Of a stretch of 64,000 bases of DNA, positions 1 to 11,555 are shown piece by piece. A program made the translations under genes and the position numbers. The notes beneath the pieces were generated by a model. That model saw nothing but the letters and a program-made list of their open reading frames with translations, was not told the DNA's origin and did not search any database. Each line of letters starts with the position of its first letter. Within the stretch, counting starts at the first letter, position 1. Origin of the DNA: Plenodomus lindquistii (taxonomy: Eukaryota; Ascomycota; Dothideomycetes; Pleosporales; Leptosphaeriaceae); assembly GCA_025504975.1 (NCBI GenBank), contig JANUWI010000013.1:868001-932000 (forward strand), written 5' to 3'.

Positions 1-1543
1 TTGTGTATCCAGTGCCCCGGTCAGGTGTAAGATCGTGACAGTGTGCACGATCCCGGAGTCTGTACGTTTATTTATGGAACTCGTGTTTCCTCGCGTTGAC
101 CATGTCGGTGTGTGTGCGTTTGTCGCCAATCTCGTGACAAATTGTAGTCGCGCTTGCACTTGCGAAGACGCGTTGGCGGCATCAAACATGACATGCACTG
201 AGGGGGCGGCGGCGGATTGGCGGGGTTCGCACTGGCCAATGACGCAACAGAGGCTGATTAACTCTGGAGAGCTTCACTCGTTACATTCATCTAGACGCCA
301 TTGCCTGGGTATTCTGATGTCTCGCGTACAAGGATCTGACCAAACGTCTCGTCCATGCAATCCACACGCCCCGTGTACCAACTACGTCCACCGATTACAA
401 GATATAACAAAACTTGGACAAAACCATAGGGCCGTCTCTAAGAACAAGCAAGAAAAAAAAAGAAAAAAAAGAGAAGAGATGCATCATCTCGCGTGGCCCA
501 AATATTGTGATGAGCAGTATGCATTCTCCCTGTCCATCGTCAGCATGTCTCCCTCCTTGATAGCATCACAAGCATGCTTTCGGTACTCATCACCTACTTG
601 GTCAAATAACTCCCGTCCGCCTTGGCCCTCCGTGTCTCCAGTAATGGCGGTACGAATGGCAGCGCAAGTGCTGAGACGACATAGCCCGTTGCGAGGGTCG
701 CCTTGAGCCGGTAATGCGGGTCGCGTGGTACTCGGGACGAGTACCGCCTGATCTGGTTGATTGCATGGGTTGACATGGCCATTGTGGACCGTGTTTGCAG
801 TCTGGTCTGCAAAGCCGACGTGTTCCTCAGAAGCTTTCAAAGGACCGGTGATGGCGCGCTGTTATAAGCATGTGCGGATAGTGCAGGTGTGGGGCCGAGC
901 GATATTGGCGGTGATGCTCCGATTGAGATGGATGTGGGGTATAGGTAGAGTAAACTCAGGAGTTGCAGGCGACTTCTGGTGTGTTCAAGTATTCGTGCTG
1001 TGCTAGACCCACAAATGTCAGTAATGGCAAATCGGGAAATGAATGGCTGTACTCAAGGCAGATGCGCGCGCAGTGAAGCATACCTTGCAATTCATGTCAA
1101 GTGGATGCAGGCGCGGGTAAGGCTGCCTAGTCTAGTCTGCTCGCTACCCGACTCCCGATTGGTACTCAAGAGTATTGCGTGCTTGTGTTGTGCTTTGCAA
1201 GCTGGTGTCGCAAGAACGAATCTACAGAGGTGTGGCCGAATTATAACCATGACAATGGATTCTGTGGGGTAGAGATGAGCACTTGTTCTTGTTGGCCATC
1301 TCAAAGGCTGAGCGTCACACCACACTCGTCCGACCTTGCCCGTCGCGGAAGAGATTTCTCCCGCTACCCCTTCTGATGGAGTGAGTTTCCGCCTGCTGCA
1401 CAGCGCATTGGTGAGCATAGGATCACGACATATCCCAACTCGGTCACGCAGTGCGGCATGTCGCGTTGCACCCTGGGTCGTCATGATAAACTTGGTCATC
1501 AGGAACTGGCGATTACTGATTGGCTCACCCATCCAGTTGCCTT
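1..1543. other. Gene-poor left edge
   Basis: No protein family could be recognised on either strand. The plus-strand open frame over about 35-706 has a low-complexity, cysteine- and serine-rich translation without conserved blocks, and looks fortuitous. A purine-rich A tract lies at about 447-478. One small hydrophobic open frame on the minus strand is listed separately. Confidence 0.5.
594..776 (-). CDS. Possible small membrane protein (unrecognised)
   Basis: This is a 60-codon open frame from an ATG at 776. The start is basic (IRRYSSRVPRDPHYRLK), followed by one hydrophobic stretch (GYVVSALALPFVPPLL) and a charged tail. The third codon positions are C/G-rich, as in real genes of this window. 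The pattern would fit a small mitochondrial inner-membrane protein, but I know no family for it. The stop overlaps a GTAGGT sequence that could be a splice donor, so the gene could continue downstream. It may equally be chance. Confidence 0.25.
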   Translation of the reverse strand: MSTHAINQIRRYSSRVPRDPHYRLKATLATGYVVSALALPFVPPLLETRRAKADGSYLTK

Positions 1544-1849
1544 CTAAACACCAACGTACACCATGCTGACACTCCTCGCGAACCCTCTCAACTCCGCATG
1601 GGCTTCACATCCCTCATCGTAGTACCTCAAATCTTCCTCGCTTTCAAAGACCGATGTGGCTGCAATGGTGAAGCCCTGCGCTCGAGCGTCTTGTTGCGTT
1701 GTCCCTGCTTCTACCGAAAGAATGTATGGCTCAATTGTTAGTGTGCATACTTTGACCGCTTTGGTTTTCATATCCGTATACAGACCCAGCAGCTTTGAAC
1801 GATCCTCCTCTTTGGGTATCTTGAACATTGTCACACGGCGGACGGGCAT
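1544..1849 (-). CDS. Stress-responsive A/B barrel (Dabb) domain protein
   Basis: The protein has 101 residues if started at the ATG at 1849. The open frame reaches 1885, but only through a TTG codon. The start VRRVTMFKIPKEEDR, the middle PYILSVEAG and the later block ESEEDLRYYDEGCEAH are the usual pattern of small fungal Dabb proteins, which fold as dimeric alpha/beta barrels. Related barrels serve as stress proteins or polyketide cyclases, and no specific substrate can be named here. One oddity is seven residues (VCTLTIE) between KAVK and PYIL, where relatives usually have about three. That stretch begins GTATGC, contains CTAAC and ends AG. The C-terminal end is also short for the family. 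No partner genes are obvious nearby. Confidence 0.75.
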   Translation of the reverse strand: MPVRRVTMFKIPKEEDRSKLLGLYTDMKTKAVKVCTLTIEPYILSVEAGTTQQDARAQGFTIAATSVFESEEDLRYYDEGCEAHAELRGFARSVSMVYVGV

Positions 1850-2323
1850 GACTAGGTGAGATCCGATGAAGCTTGAAGTCGACAACCGGCTTAGGCGAAC
1901 CTGTAAGAGAAAGCCGCTTGTAGCTGATGTTGCTCAAACGCCACGAAAAAACAATGGGAGCACACGTCTTGATATAAAAGCAACCTTCTAGCCAAGCTGA
2001 TGTTTTGAGCTACCCCACATCGGATATCTCTAGATATTTACCTACGCAGTCGCGGAGAGACCGCGGTTCAATACGCTACACTTCTGGGACTGCGGAAGCC
2101 AGACACGCCAGAATCCGACGCGTCACTTCTCATCTTCACTGCAAAGATAAAAGTGTAGTTGGTGTGCCGAAATAAATTTCTCAAAAATTCTGTCTACTCT
2201 CCCCTGGTCCCAGATTCTCTATCAAATCCAAATCTAGAGCACAATAACAGCAGGTTCCTCCTCCATTCATCTCATGACTCTTCTTAGAGGTAAGTAGCGG
2301 CCACAGATGCGAGGTCTGGCTGC
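1850..2323. other. Intergenic, Dabb promoter and 3' side of NCS1 gene
   Basis: This stretch holds the upstream region of the minus-strand Dabb gene and the downstream region of the minus-strand permease. I see no coding potential and no repeat. Confidence 0.5.
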
Positions 2324-4188
2324 TCACAGAATCCTACTCATCTTCGCCTTCCAGTTCGATTTCTCTCCTCTCTCCTCTCCACTCCTAACGCTAGTCCTTT
2401 CTTCATCAACATAGCCACTCTCGTCATACACCTCATCCGGTAGCACTGCCCTATCAATCAGCGTCTCCCGTGGCGGACTCACAACTATGCTTAGCAACAT
2501 ATACACCAAACTCGTCGCCGTGAATCCCAGTAACCAGCCAAAACTGTACGGCCGCGCTCCAACGCCCGCATCAATGCTCGGATTGATACTCTGAATAAAG
2601 CCCGGAAGATTCGGTGCAACGCCAACTACAAAAGCGGCAATGGCGCGCCAGTTGCAACCAGCGGTGTATCGGTAGATACCATGGGGCTGATAGAGGGCTA
2701 GCGTGTCGTATCTGCCACGATGAACGACCCAGAAATCGATCACCATGATACTAGCAATTGGGCCTAGAAACACGGCGTACGCAGCCATGAAATTCAAAAA
2801 ACTTCCTGCACTCTTAAGAATCTTCCAGGGCACCAATGCCCAACTAAGCACCGCGCAGATCAGCTGCCCACGACGAATATTAACGTATTGTGGAAACAGC
2901 GCCGTGAGGTCGTTTGCGGCGGATAGGGAATTAGCGCTGATGTTCACACCCAGTGCAGCGAGTGCAAAGCTGAACGCAGCAAAGAAGCGACAGGCTCGAT
3001 TGTCCCAGTGGGCAACAAGGACCATAGGATCCCAGTTCAATTCACCGTATTTGACGTGCCCCGCGGAAGTGGCGGCCACGCCAATGAACGCGATGAATGT
3101 GAATACCAGTGGTAAGAAGGGAACGTAGATGATCTGCCATTTTACGCTGACTCGGGAGTAGCGGGAGAAATCAGCCTATATTATGCGTCAGTACCTTGCC
3201 CGCAAAAGTAGTTCGGCGACGCGCAGGTAGGATATGGCATACCTGGTTTACACTCAATGTCGCAAAGTTTCCAATGACGGACGTCAAACTGCTCAAAAAA
3301 GCCCACGAATAAGCACTCCCTTCCAAAGTAGCTTTTTGCTGCCACATCTCCCCCCCTTCCGTCGATACAAAGGCCCAGATCAGGATTGCGATCCATGCCA
3401 CAGGGACGATTGTGCTCTTGACCATGAACAGCCATCGTAGCTGATTAGGATGCATACAGAGAAACGGTACACTGGATAGCCAGAACAGAAAGAAGGATAC
3501 CATTGTGTTCGTCTCTATGCCCTGGGACTCTGGGATTCCGTTACGAAGGGTAAGGAAGGAAGGCCAAATGGCGCCGAGCATGACGCGCATGGCATTCGCG
3601 CCGTTCATATTTTGGATTGCGAACCAGAAGATTGCAAGAATGGCGCGCGAGATGATAGCTAGGTAGGAGCCCCAAAACCCCCATGAAGCACGGGCTAGTA
3701 CTGGGAATGGTGCGTGATGGATAACGCCGATAGCGCCATTGAGTGCGATAACAAAGGAGATGATGAAGAAAGCTAGGGCGACTATGCCGAGGGATTCGCG
3801 CCATGTGAGGCCTAGGACTTAGTGTTAAAATACCTTCACAGTATGGGAAAGGACCTTGTGTGAAAGATTCTTACCAATTGCGATGATGGATGATGCAAAT
3901 TGCCACGTCGCAGCACTTTGATTGCGTTAGACCTTGAGCATTTGGCATTCTAACAGCTGGCTCACGTACTTGAAGGCATCAGACACCCAGTAGGAGACGA
4001 AGCTCGTAACACCCCACTTTCGCGCATGTCGAGGAACAGGGTCGAGATCTTTGTTCGTCCTGCTTGATGTCAGTCCCCAACCGATTTCAAGCTTTGCGAT
4101 CTACTGACCACCTCGCATTACCCTCTGCAAATGTTGATCTTGGCTGCTCAACCTTGAATGAAAGGTTGGGCTTCTCAATGAAAGGCAT
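2324..4188 (-). CDS. NCS1 family nucleobase permease (uracil/allantoin type)
   Basis: Five exons (4112-4188, 3970-4059, 3875-3915, 3243-3817, 2324-3175) give 544 residues, and the total is a multiple of three. The protein imports a nucleobase or related compound (uracil, uridine, allantoin or similar) across the plasma membrane, probably with protons. Family hallmarks are seen in order: NKDLDPVPRHARKWG, the block SDAFNAATWQFASS rebuilt across an intron, ESLGIVALAFFIISF, ASWGFWGSYLAIISR, QNMNGANAMRVMLGAIWP, the loop SVNQADFSRYSR, and C-terminal membrane segments including FMAAYAVFLGPIASIM. About twelve membrane spans can be seen. The tail is charged and likely cytosolic. The start ATG at 4188 is inferred from a 25-codon first exon. 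Substrate cannot be decided from sequence: Fur4-, Fui1- and Dal4-like members look alike. Confidence 0.9.
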
Positions 4189-4902
4189 TGCGTCGTCCTG
4201 CACACGCCAGCCAAGTCAGACGTTTAGGAACCTCGAATGTTGGTCAATCGAAGGGCTTTCGTAACGTTGTCAACTGTTGTCATCAAGTCTAGGTGGATGC
4301 AAACGTACTGTTTATTCCAACACGCAGCAGCGTCTGTTAGCCTTATATCATACCCATGAGCCAGTCCTATCAGCGGCCAAGCAACATGCAGCGATAAGGC
4401 AACCTTGGATCGCATTGGAGCACAACGGGCTGGGTGCGACTAGGTAGATGCCCGCCTCGCGAACCATCACGCCCTCTAGGTATAGTCCACCTATCGCACA
4501 GAGACTGCACAAACGACTCCTAGCGTCACTATTCTAAGCTCGCTACGAAGTCCCGATAGCCTACCTTGATGGTCTGCGTAGGGTCGTGTATGGTGCTAAG
4601 CGATCGAATAAGGAAGGTGCGGTTTCCCCAGACGGGGGCGGTGCCGCCCCACGCGAGGCGTGCTAATGACTAGGATCCACTGATACCGGAATTGAGACGA
4701 CATGTGCCCGTCGTCATGCACGTAGGATACAACTGCCGCATCTTGCTTGTCAGCCGAACGATAATGTACAGGGAAGAAGGGTGACATGCAGCACGATGAC
4801 GCGTTATAGGGAACTGCAGTTCGAACAGCATGGCCAGCTCGGTCGTATTCATCATAATTGTATTGGTATGTTCATCGTCGCCAAGATCGCCTTTACTTCC
4901 AT
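4189..4902. other. Intergenic between NCS1 and AP-1 mu genes
   Basis: The stretch contains the promoter of the permease gene and the 3' flank of the AP-1 mu gene. Small open frames here have no conserved features. No repeat or RNA gene was recognised. Confidence 0.5.
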
Positions 4903-6460
4903 CTAGCTTACGTCTGGCAATCGTACGGCGATGTCGCCAGACTGCGTAATGTACCGCACCCATGGTAGCGACGGGTATTGCAGCTATGGGATTGTTAGCG
5001 TCTTGCCTGCTTCGGTCCTTGCTTTTCTGCACGTACCTTGGGCTCAATAATCTTAAGATACCGCACCTGAATACCAGATGTTGTGAAGTATGGAATCTCG
5101 AACTTGACGTTGATCGGACGTTTCGCCTTTCCAGCTCCAACACCCCCCATACTGCCACCAAAGCCACCCATCATGCCACCACCCTTATCGTCGTCTCCTC
5201 GTACTGATGGCAGGCCAAGCTCGGCTCGCATGAGGAACTCTTTGCCACCACCAAACTGCTTGATCTTCCATACTATCGAAGACGTCTCGGGCGCGTAGTG
5301 CACGGTACCAATGTTTGTTCGAAAGCGTGGACTGTCTGCGTCTTCGGGTACAGGTATCGAAATTTGGACATTGTTGGCTGTGCTTCGTCGCTTAAACTGT
5401 GCTCGGGCCTGTCATGTATAAGTAGGTAGCAGTGTCTAGCGTCAGAAGATGCTCACCTTCAACATGTATTCTATGCGACTGCCTGAATGGCTCTCCACTA
5501 TGCACTCGACCCAGATCAAGGGCTTGACCTGGGTGTTCAGTCGGTAGCTCATCAGCTCAAACTCGCCATCTGGTGGGATGAAGCTTATTGTCCGGTCGTT
5601 CTCAAATCTTGACAACCGTACACATTGATGAAACTTGACGTCCTCCATCTCCACGGCCTTTCCTCGTGTGGCTCGTCCAGTCGTTTCGAACATTACTTTG
5701 TCGTTCAGGCCTAGCCTCAGCTCAGGCATACCAGATAGGTAGCACTTCATTTTGACAGCGCCCAGGATTTCTGATCTCAGCACACTGCCTGTGGCAGACA
5801 CGAGGAGGTTGAGCGATTCGATGACGTCGAGGAAGACTTCATTCTTGCGGTAACGAATACCTTCGCTTCGCCAGCTGACGGCGTTGGTGACGGCGATGGG
5901 CGGCCGTGCCTGCACTTCGAGCTTATGCGACTCCTGTGTAATGTACCTGCAGTGACTCTGTCAGCAGCATTCCCGGCGTTATAGCCTTCAGAGCCGTACT
6001 CTTGCAATATCTTCGACTCGGTGGTCTGTGGGTAGCCAAAGTCCATCATCTCGTCGAGCAGCTCGTAGATGACGACGAAGTTGTCTCTTATACTCTCCTC
6101 CTCCAGCTCCTTGAAGTACTCTGTGAAGACCTCGACAATCTTGTGCAGGAAGAGGAGGATTTCGGCGGCGTTGGAGTTGCGTTTCGTGAGGGCGAGGAGG
6201 TAGAGATTGTTGTGGCGGATGTAGAGGTAGTTGATGCCTTCATCGGAGAAGCATGGGGGCACGGCAGAACTCTCTTCTTCGGCCTCGCTGAGCAGCACAG
6301 GGAACTTCTCGACCGCGGACATGGGAATGTCTCCCCTATAGTTGCGCGCCAAAAGGGTCTGGATGGCATTGTTAGCATGCGGCTCTTGGCTCGCGAGCAC
6401 CCCACAAGCATGCATGCATACCTTGCCCTTGAGGTCGAGGAAGAACAACGCCGACGCCAT
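4903..6460 (-). CDS. APM1: AP-1 clathrin adaptor complex, mu subunit
   Basis: Five exons (6422-6460, 6000-6358, 5457-5946, 5037-5408, 4903-4983) code for 446 residues, the usual size of mu1. The protein is the medium subunit of the AP-1 adaptor. It binds YxxPhi sorting signals on cargo and links it to clathrin at the trans-Golgi network and endosomes. The N-terminal longin-like domain starts MASALFFLDLKGK and continues LLARNYRGDIPMSAVEKF. The C-terminal mu homology domain runs from about VSWRSEGIRYRKNEVFLDV to the very end (YPSLPWVRYITQSGDI, then AVRLPDVS). A Gly/Met-rich loop (GGGMMGGFGGSMGG) interrupts the C-terminal domain near residue 375. It is divergent with the Zn2Cys6 gene at 6818. 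Confidence 0.96.
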
Positions 6461-6817
6461 GGTGGGGGAGAGAAGGAACGCTGGGGTGTATGCGGCGAGT
6501 CAGACTATCGGATCATTGTGTGTCGTGTGCAAGTGTTCAAAGAGGCTCGGTGTGGTCGCATCGCCAGGCTCGGCGGTGCCCAAGTGATGCCAGAGTACTC
6601 ATTGGAAGTGGAAATCGCCGTGCACGCGCCCTGGCGCTAACTGCCTTGGTCACCTCCCGCCCGCACGACATCTCCACCGTCCAGTCCTCCGACCGTTCAC
6701 ACCCCCCCTACGTCTTCAGTTGTGCTTGTGATGCCATCGACTCCCAGGTTCAACTCTGCAGTCTGCCATACCACCAGACCCATGAACCGTCGGACTCAAG
6801 ATGCCTAGACCACTGGT
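6461..6817. promoter_or_regulatory. Shared divergent promoter, APM1 / Zn2Cys6 regulator
   Basis: These 357 bases separate two start codons pointing away from each other, so both promoters must lie here. The right half is rich in CCxC and TC runs, as is common in fungal 5' leaders. I could not define a TATA box or a particular operator. Confidence 0.6.
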
Positions 6818-8305
6818 ATGGCGACGCACAAGAGATCGCGGACCGGATGCTGGACCTGCAGAGAGGCCGGCTACAAGTGCGATGAACAGAAGCCGTTCTG
6901 CGGTCGATGTCTGAGACTGAAGATCACGTGCAAAGGCTATGGTGTCAAGCTCAAATGGCAAGACGACACCATCTCAACCCTAAGCAAGCCACCTCGCATG
7001 ACCAAACAGAAGAGAGTACTAGCTTCAGAACTCGCGTCGAGGCTAGGCTCCACCAGCAGTGCTTCCTCGACGCCGCAGATTGTGCTGTCTTCGCCAGAGT
7101 CGATTACGAGCCTGCCTGCGCTTCCAGCTACACCTGCAGATACCTCTGGCATATCCCCAGCGGATCGATGGCTGCTTCATTACTGGATGGATCAGCTGTC
7201 GACGCTGATCTCGGTTGCCCCGAGGAATGGTGCACCCACTCCCTTCCAGCTTCACTTGACATCAATGGCTTTCGAATCTCCAGCCCTGCGATCTACCATT
7301 CTCGCCATGGCTGCCAACCACCTCGCATCAGTGTCCCAGGACCCGACGTTGCCTCTACAGGCTTACCGACATCAGAGAGCTGCGATTCATGAGCTTCAAC
7401 ATATGATACAAGCTCCAGATGCAACCAACATAGAACCGGCCATCGCGACTGTCATGATGATGCAGGTTTCCGCGCGTCTGCTCGGCGACGATGATGAAGT
7501 AAGCATTGCAAACCATCTCATGGGCGCCAAAGCAATGCTTGCACAATACGGGAAAAAGTGCCAGCCGAATTCATCTCGCATCCGGTTCTTGCTAAGTCTT
7601 TTTGCTTACCACGATATTCTTTCCTCTATCTCGAGGGGCGCGCCGCCTCTGGTTGATCATGCTTCAGACTTTGCAGCTATTGAAGGAGAGAAGGATTTGG
7701 AAAGCATTGCTATTGTCTTACTGAGTGTCGCTCGGATCAGCGAGTTGCAGGACGTGATACGGCAGCGGAGAGCAGCAGGTTCAAAGACCAGATTGACTGA
7801 AGAGGAAGACGCCATGGGCAGAGAACTTCAACAAGGATTGTTGGCCATGGATTTTGTATACCCGACCTCGTCTGCGGCAGGAAACGAGTCTGATATTAAT
7901 TTCACCGCCGAAGCATATCGCCATGCTGCGTTCATCTATCTCTATCGAACCTGGCTCGATACAGGCGCACCCAATCCCATCAGCTTGGACCACGTCACGC
8001 GGTGTATAGAGTACATTGCGCGCGTGGACGTTGGCTCTCCACTCACCTCCGCACACGTATGGCCGTTGTTTAGCGCAGGTTGCGAAGCGATTGAAGAAGA
8101 GCAACGAAACTTTGTGCGAGCCCGCTTTGGCGACATGTACGCATCAAAGCGATTCCCAAGCTTAAGGCGAGTTATGAGAGATATTGAGGATGTCTGGGCC
8201 GCAAAGGATCTCGAGCAACAGACGAAGGGGCAGGACGGGATGGCCAAGGTGGATTGTATCCAGGTTATACTGCGGAGACGAGGTCGTGAAGTTGACCTTG
8301 CATAG
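6818..8305 (+). CDS. Zn2Cys6 binuclear cluster transcription factor
   Basis: A single open frame of 495 residues starts at an ATG. The N-terminus carries the fungal zinc cluster with cysteines 11, 14, 21, 28, 31 and 38 (spacing C-X2-C-X6-C-X6-C-X2-C-X6-C). The cluster is followed by a basic linker and a Ser/Thr-rich region (about 70-115). The rest is helical and matches the Fungal_trans_2 (DUF3468) type of regulatory domain, with blocks such as ESPALRSTILAMAANHLA and HRQRAAIHELQHMI. It should bind DNA as a nuclear regulator, but no target can be inferred. The neighbours are housekeeping genes, so it is not obviously a cluster-specific regulator. It has no introns, unlike most genes here. Confidence 0.93.
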   Translation: MATHKRSRTGCWTCREAGYKCDEQKPFCGRCLRLKITCKGYGVKLKWQDDTISTLSKPPRMTKQKRVLASELASRLGSTSSASSTPQIVLSSPESITSLPALPATPADTSGISPADRWLLHYWMDQLSTLISVAPRNGAPTPFQLHLTSMAFESPALRSTILAMAANHLASVSQDPTLPLQAYRHQRAAIHELQHMIQAPDATNIEPAIATVMMMQVSARLLGDDDEVSIANHLMGAKAMLAQYGKKCQPNSSRIRFLLSLFAYHDILSSISRGAPPLVDHASDFAAIEGEKDLESIAIVLLSVARISELQDVIRQRRAAGSKTRLTEEEDAMGRELQQGLLAMDFVYPTSSAAGNESDINFTAEAYRHAAFIYLYRTWLDTGAPNPISLDHVTRCIEYIARVDVGSPLTSAHVWPLFSAGCEAIEEEQRNFVRARFGDMYASKRFPSLRRVMRDIEDVWAAKDLEQQTKGQDGMAKVDCIQVILRRRGREVDLA

Positions 8306-9961
8306 AGCTGGGCAAGCTGCATTTAAGTTCTCATAATATGTATACTGAAACTACCAGCACTGCTACCTCCAGTCCATTCAGTGAGCAACAGTACATTGGG
8401 TCGCAACGTATTGAAACATGACACCAATGTGTAACATACAGCAGCATACAATGGCTTCTGTTCAGGTAGAGATCAAGCCAATTCCAGCAAAAGGACTTAA
8501 CAGATCGGTTCTAGCTGTGCTGACGGCCAGTAGCTATCGAAAACGCCACACGGGAGTTCCGCGGACAATTTTGAGCAACTGCCCTTGACATCGCCATCCA
8601 AACAAGCAATCCACACTGCTCGTATCATGTCTCACATCACTAGTGGATCTAGAACGTTCATGTTATGTTTCGCTCATATGACACCGCCTGCGCAACTGAA
8701 AAAATGCGCAGCCAGCTCTAATGGAGCACTTGGTATTTCCTCTCCGCAGCGCTAAATCGCAACAACCCAATAGGTAAAAACTCGGTACACCTCAATACAA
8801 GACGTAGAGAGGCATGTGAGATGGTGTCGTTGAACTGTCTGATGGTGCGTAAAGGAACTGAAAAGACTGCGCGTCGCAGGAACTTTATCAAGAGGCGAGT
8901 GGCTTGGCGCTTTAGCCAGCTTTAGACTAGCCGCGGTCGTCCTGGTAAGTTCCGCTTTTTGCACGGTGGCCTACGAAGGAGCTCGTTTTTTGTTGTTGTT
9001 GTACGGTCTGTGCTTATTTTGGTGATTGGGTACAACTTAAAAAGTACGAGCTCCTTCTGACTTCGTATAGAATAGTCAGTCTCGGATCATCGTGCTTTCG
9101 CCCGCTGATTGATTACTCATCGACTCAGGAAAGAAAATGGTAAGAAACAGTTAACGAGTATACGGCTGCGTCACAGACCGTCTGTCGTACGTAAATCTGT
9201 CAGACATGGTGGGTTCACAGATAAGGGTGCTTTCGGAAGAACTATTACAGTCAAGTACGTCACAGCTTGCGCATTCCCCTATGTCTCTAGGAGGCGTGTG
9301 CATGCCTGTAGATGGTGATTCGTAGAGGTGCCTGTACCGGTGGTATTCACAGTTGGTGAAGGGGCACATAAGCTTTTGGGTAAGGTTAGATGATCTATGC
9401 TTGTACGTGAAACAAAGCCTGCTGCTCAAGCGAGCCAATGCGCGATCTGTCCTATTTGAATTGAAAGTTCTGCTCCTACCAATCCAAAATAGTGCGCGTA
9501 CAGCTGTTTGATTGTAGTGGTACGAGGAAGAGATTCCCTCGGAAGCAATTGTGTTTTTGTCCGATTCAGCCACTCACCCTAGCGTTACCAATCGCTGCTG
9601 CCCTTGCTGGATCTCATTATTCTCCAGTCGGAGTTGTGACGTCCGCTCGCGTAAATCTAGATTCTAGTCTTCGCCGCAACACTCATCCTCAGTCCTTCGT
9701 CCGGAGTTCTAGATGGTGGTAGAGGCGGCTATGACGGGTGGCTTTCGACTGCGCCTGGTGTCGGAAGCAATTCGACATCTCGTCCTGCCGGCTTCAGCCC
9801 TCTCCCCAACTGGCTAAACTACAACTACCATGGCATATACAGACGAATGTGCTGACAAAAGACAAAATGTGACCTACTTGTGCTTGGTTCAAAAATAGTT
9901 AATAGGTGCTCAGCATGAGTAAATTGTGACCCAAGCAACTATATGCACATGCCTTCACACA
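8306..9961. other. Gene-free stretch between two regulator genes
   Basis: Several short open frames on both strands lack conserved residues. The stretch contains one perfect 12-base inverted repeat (8975-8986 with 9046-9057), listed separately. The last few hundred bases should hold the promoter of the gene starting at 9962. Confidence 0.5.
8975..9057. repeat. Inverted repeat (12-base perfect arms, 59-base spacer)
   Basis: GAAGGAGCTCGT at 8975-8986 is the exact reverse complement of ACGAGCTCCTTC at 9046-9057. The spacer is T-rich next to the left arm and A-rich next to the right arm, so pairing could extend imperfectly. It could be a small hairpin, a short MITE-like relic or chance. No target-site duplication is clear. 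Confidence 0.45.
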
Positions 9962-11555
9962 ATGGATAAGTCTACCAAACCAAGCTTCAACTTCATCAAT
10001 CTCAGACACCCAGATGATCTCAAAGATGAGGAGACGCAACTTCGTATTCGCCGTCTGGCCATGACAGAAGTCGGCAAGGCAAGAAGAAGACCAACAACCA
10101 AGCGCGAACGCCATGAAATCATCTTGGAGTTTCCAAAGCCCGAAGGAGAAAAAGTGGACATTGAACGGATCGGTGGAAACCGCCTCGAATCCTTTGCGCA
10201 ATATCCAATTGAGCTTGACGATTCAGCTCGATCACTCCTCGCGCATAGTAAGTCGATTTACGCCTGCCGCGATCAGTGGTTCACTTCTCTGATATCCGCC
10301 AGTCTTCCATCCAGACACTAATCATCCCAGTCAACTCAGGGGCTCTTGGTATCCTGTGGGTCTGAGCAGTCCAGCAGCTTTCCACATGGTGCTTGCCAAT
10401 TCGCAGAATTACATGTTCCAGATGATACATGGGTACTTTCCATCGCAGGACGACCATGTCGCACTTACGCATCGCCACCATGCTCTCATGCATGCAAACG
10501 AGATGATGAAAGATGCGTCCAAACATAAGAGTGACGAGATGATAGGGACCGTTGCGACCTTCATGTGCCATCTTGTAAGATTGTTTCTCGCTTACCAGTC
10601 AACTCTTACCGACTCTGTAGGCTCTCTTAGGTAGCTTCGGGGACGGCGACTGGACAAAACATCGCAATGCGCTTGTACGAATCATCGGGCTTCGAGGCGG
10701 TTATGATACGATCGACAAAGAACATCTTCGCTGCACAATATCATGGTTTTGGCACTCCCCAATTCTCTTGAATACACCCCCTCTTCTAACTCACCTCTCA
10801 GGGTCGACCTCATAGGCTGTTTCGCACAAGACTTGCCCCCAGTAGTCCCCATACCTTATCCCTGGCTCCAAAGTTCTGTCGCTCGACCCTACCTCCCCCG
10901 CCCCTCGACTACCATTTCACTGCTCTGGAAACAACAGTTTCCCCCGCGCCTAGACTGGATCACAATCTTCGACGACGTCGTGCAAATTATACAGCAAGAT
11001 TGCGCATTTGATATCGACCAGCTTGTACTCGCCATGACGAGTGGGAGCTGGATCGAACCCATTATCTACAAGCTCCTCAGCATTCGGCCGCTGAGTCTAG
11101 GGAGTGATAGGGAGTATGTAATGGAGGAAGTATGCCGTTTGGGAACACTGTTGTTTCTGGCTCCAATTTGGCGATTACTGGGACATGGTCCGATTTGGAC
11201 GGCAGCTATATCGCGTCGTCTGATGCATGTACTCGGGACCAACATGGTGGAGTGGAACGATTTAAAGCCACTCTTGGCGTGGGTGCTTTACTTTGCGGCA
11301 GTAGAAACCAGCGATATAGCTGAACGGAGCCAACTCGTCCTCGTGCTAGCGGCGCTGGCGGCAGGCATGCAATTGAGAGACTGGGGCGGGCTGATGGAGA
11401 TAGTCAAAGGTGTGTTGTGGGTTGAGAAGGTGTTTGCGGGGACCGAAGAGCTGATCAAGGAGGAGGTCATGGAGATCATTGGGCACAGTGATTTTGCGAC
11501 ACCGTTCGTGGAGCCGCCTTTAAGCTACTTAGAGTGGTATGGAGGAGAGGCGTAG
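9962..11555 (+). CDS. Fungal-specific regulatory-domain protein without zinc cluster (Fungal_trans_2-like)
   Basis: Four exons (9962-10247, 10315-10574, 10621-10745, 10802-11555) give 474 residues, a multiple of three. The N-terminus (FNFINLRHPDDLKDEETQ then RIRRLAMTEVGKARRRP) is the short start typical of Pezizomycotina proteins that keep the DUF3468/Fungal_trans_2 region but have no Zn2Cys6 cluster. Later family-like blocks are SPAAFHMVLANSQNYMFQ and RCTISWVDLIGCFAQD, the second rebuilt across an intron. The basic segment GKARRRPTTKRERHE could be a nuclear signal. Function is unknown; a regulatory role is inferred only from the domain. Neighbour 6818-8305 has the same type of C-terminal domain with a zinc cluster, but I see no sign of recent duplication. 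Confidence 0.8.
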
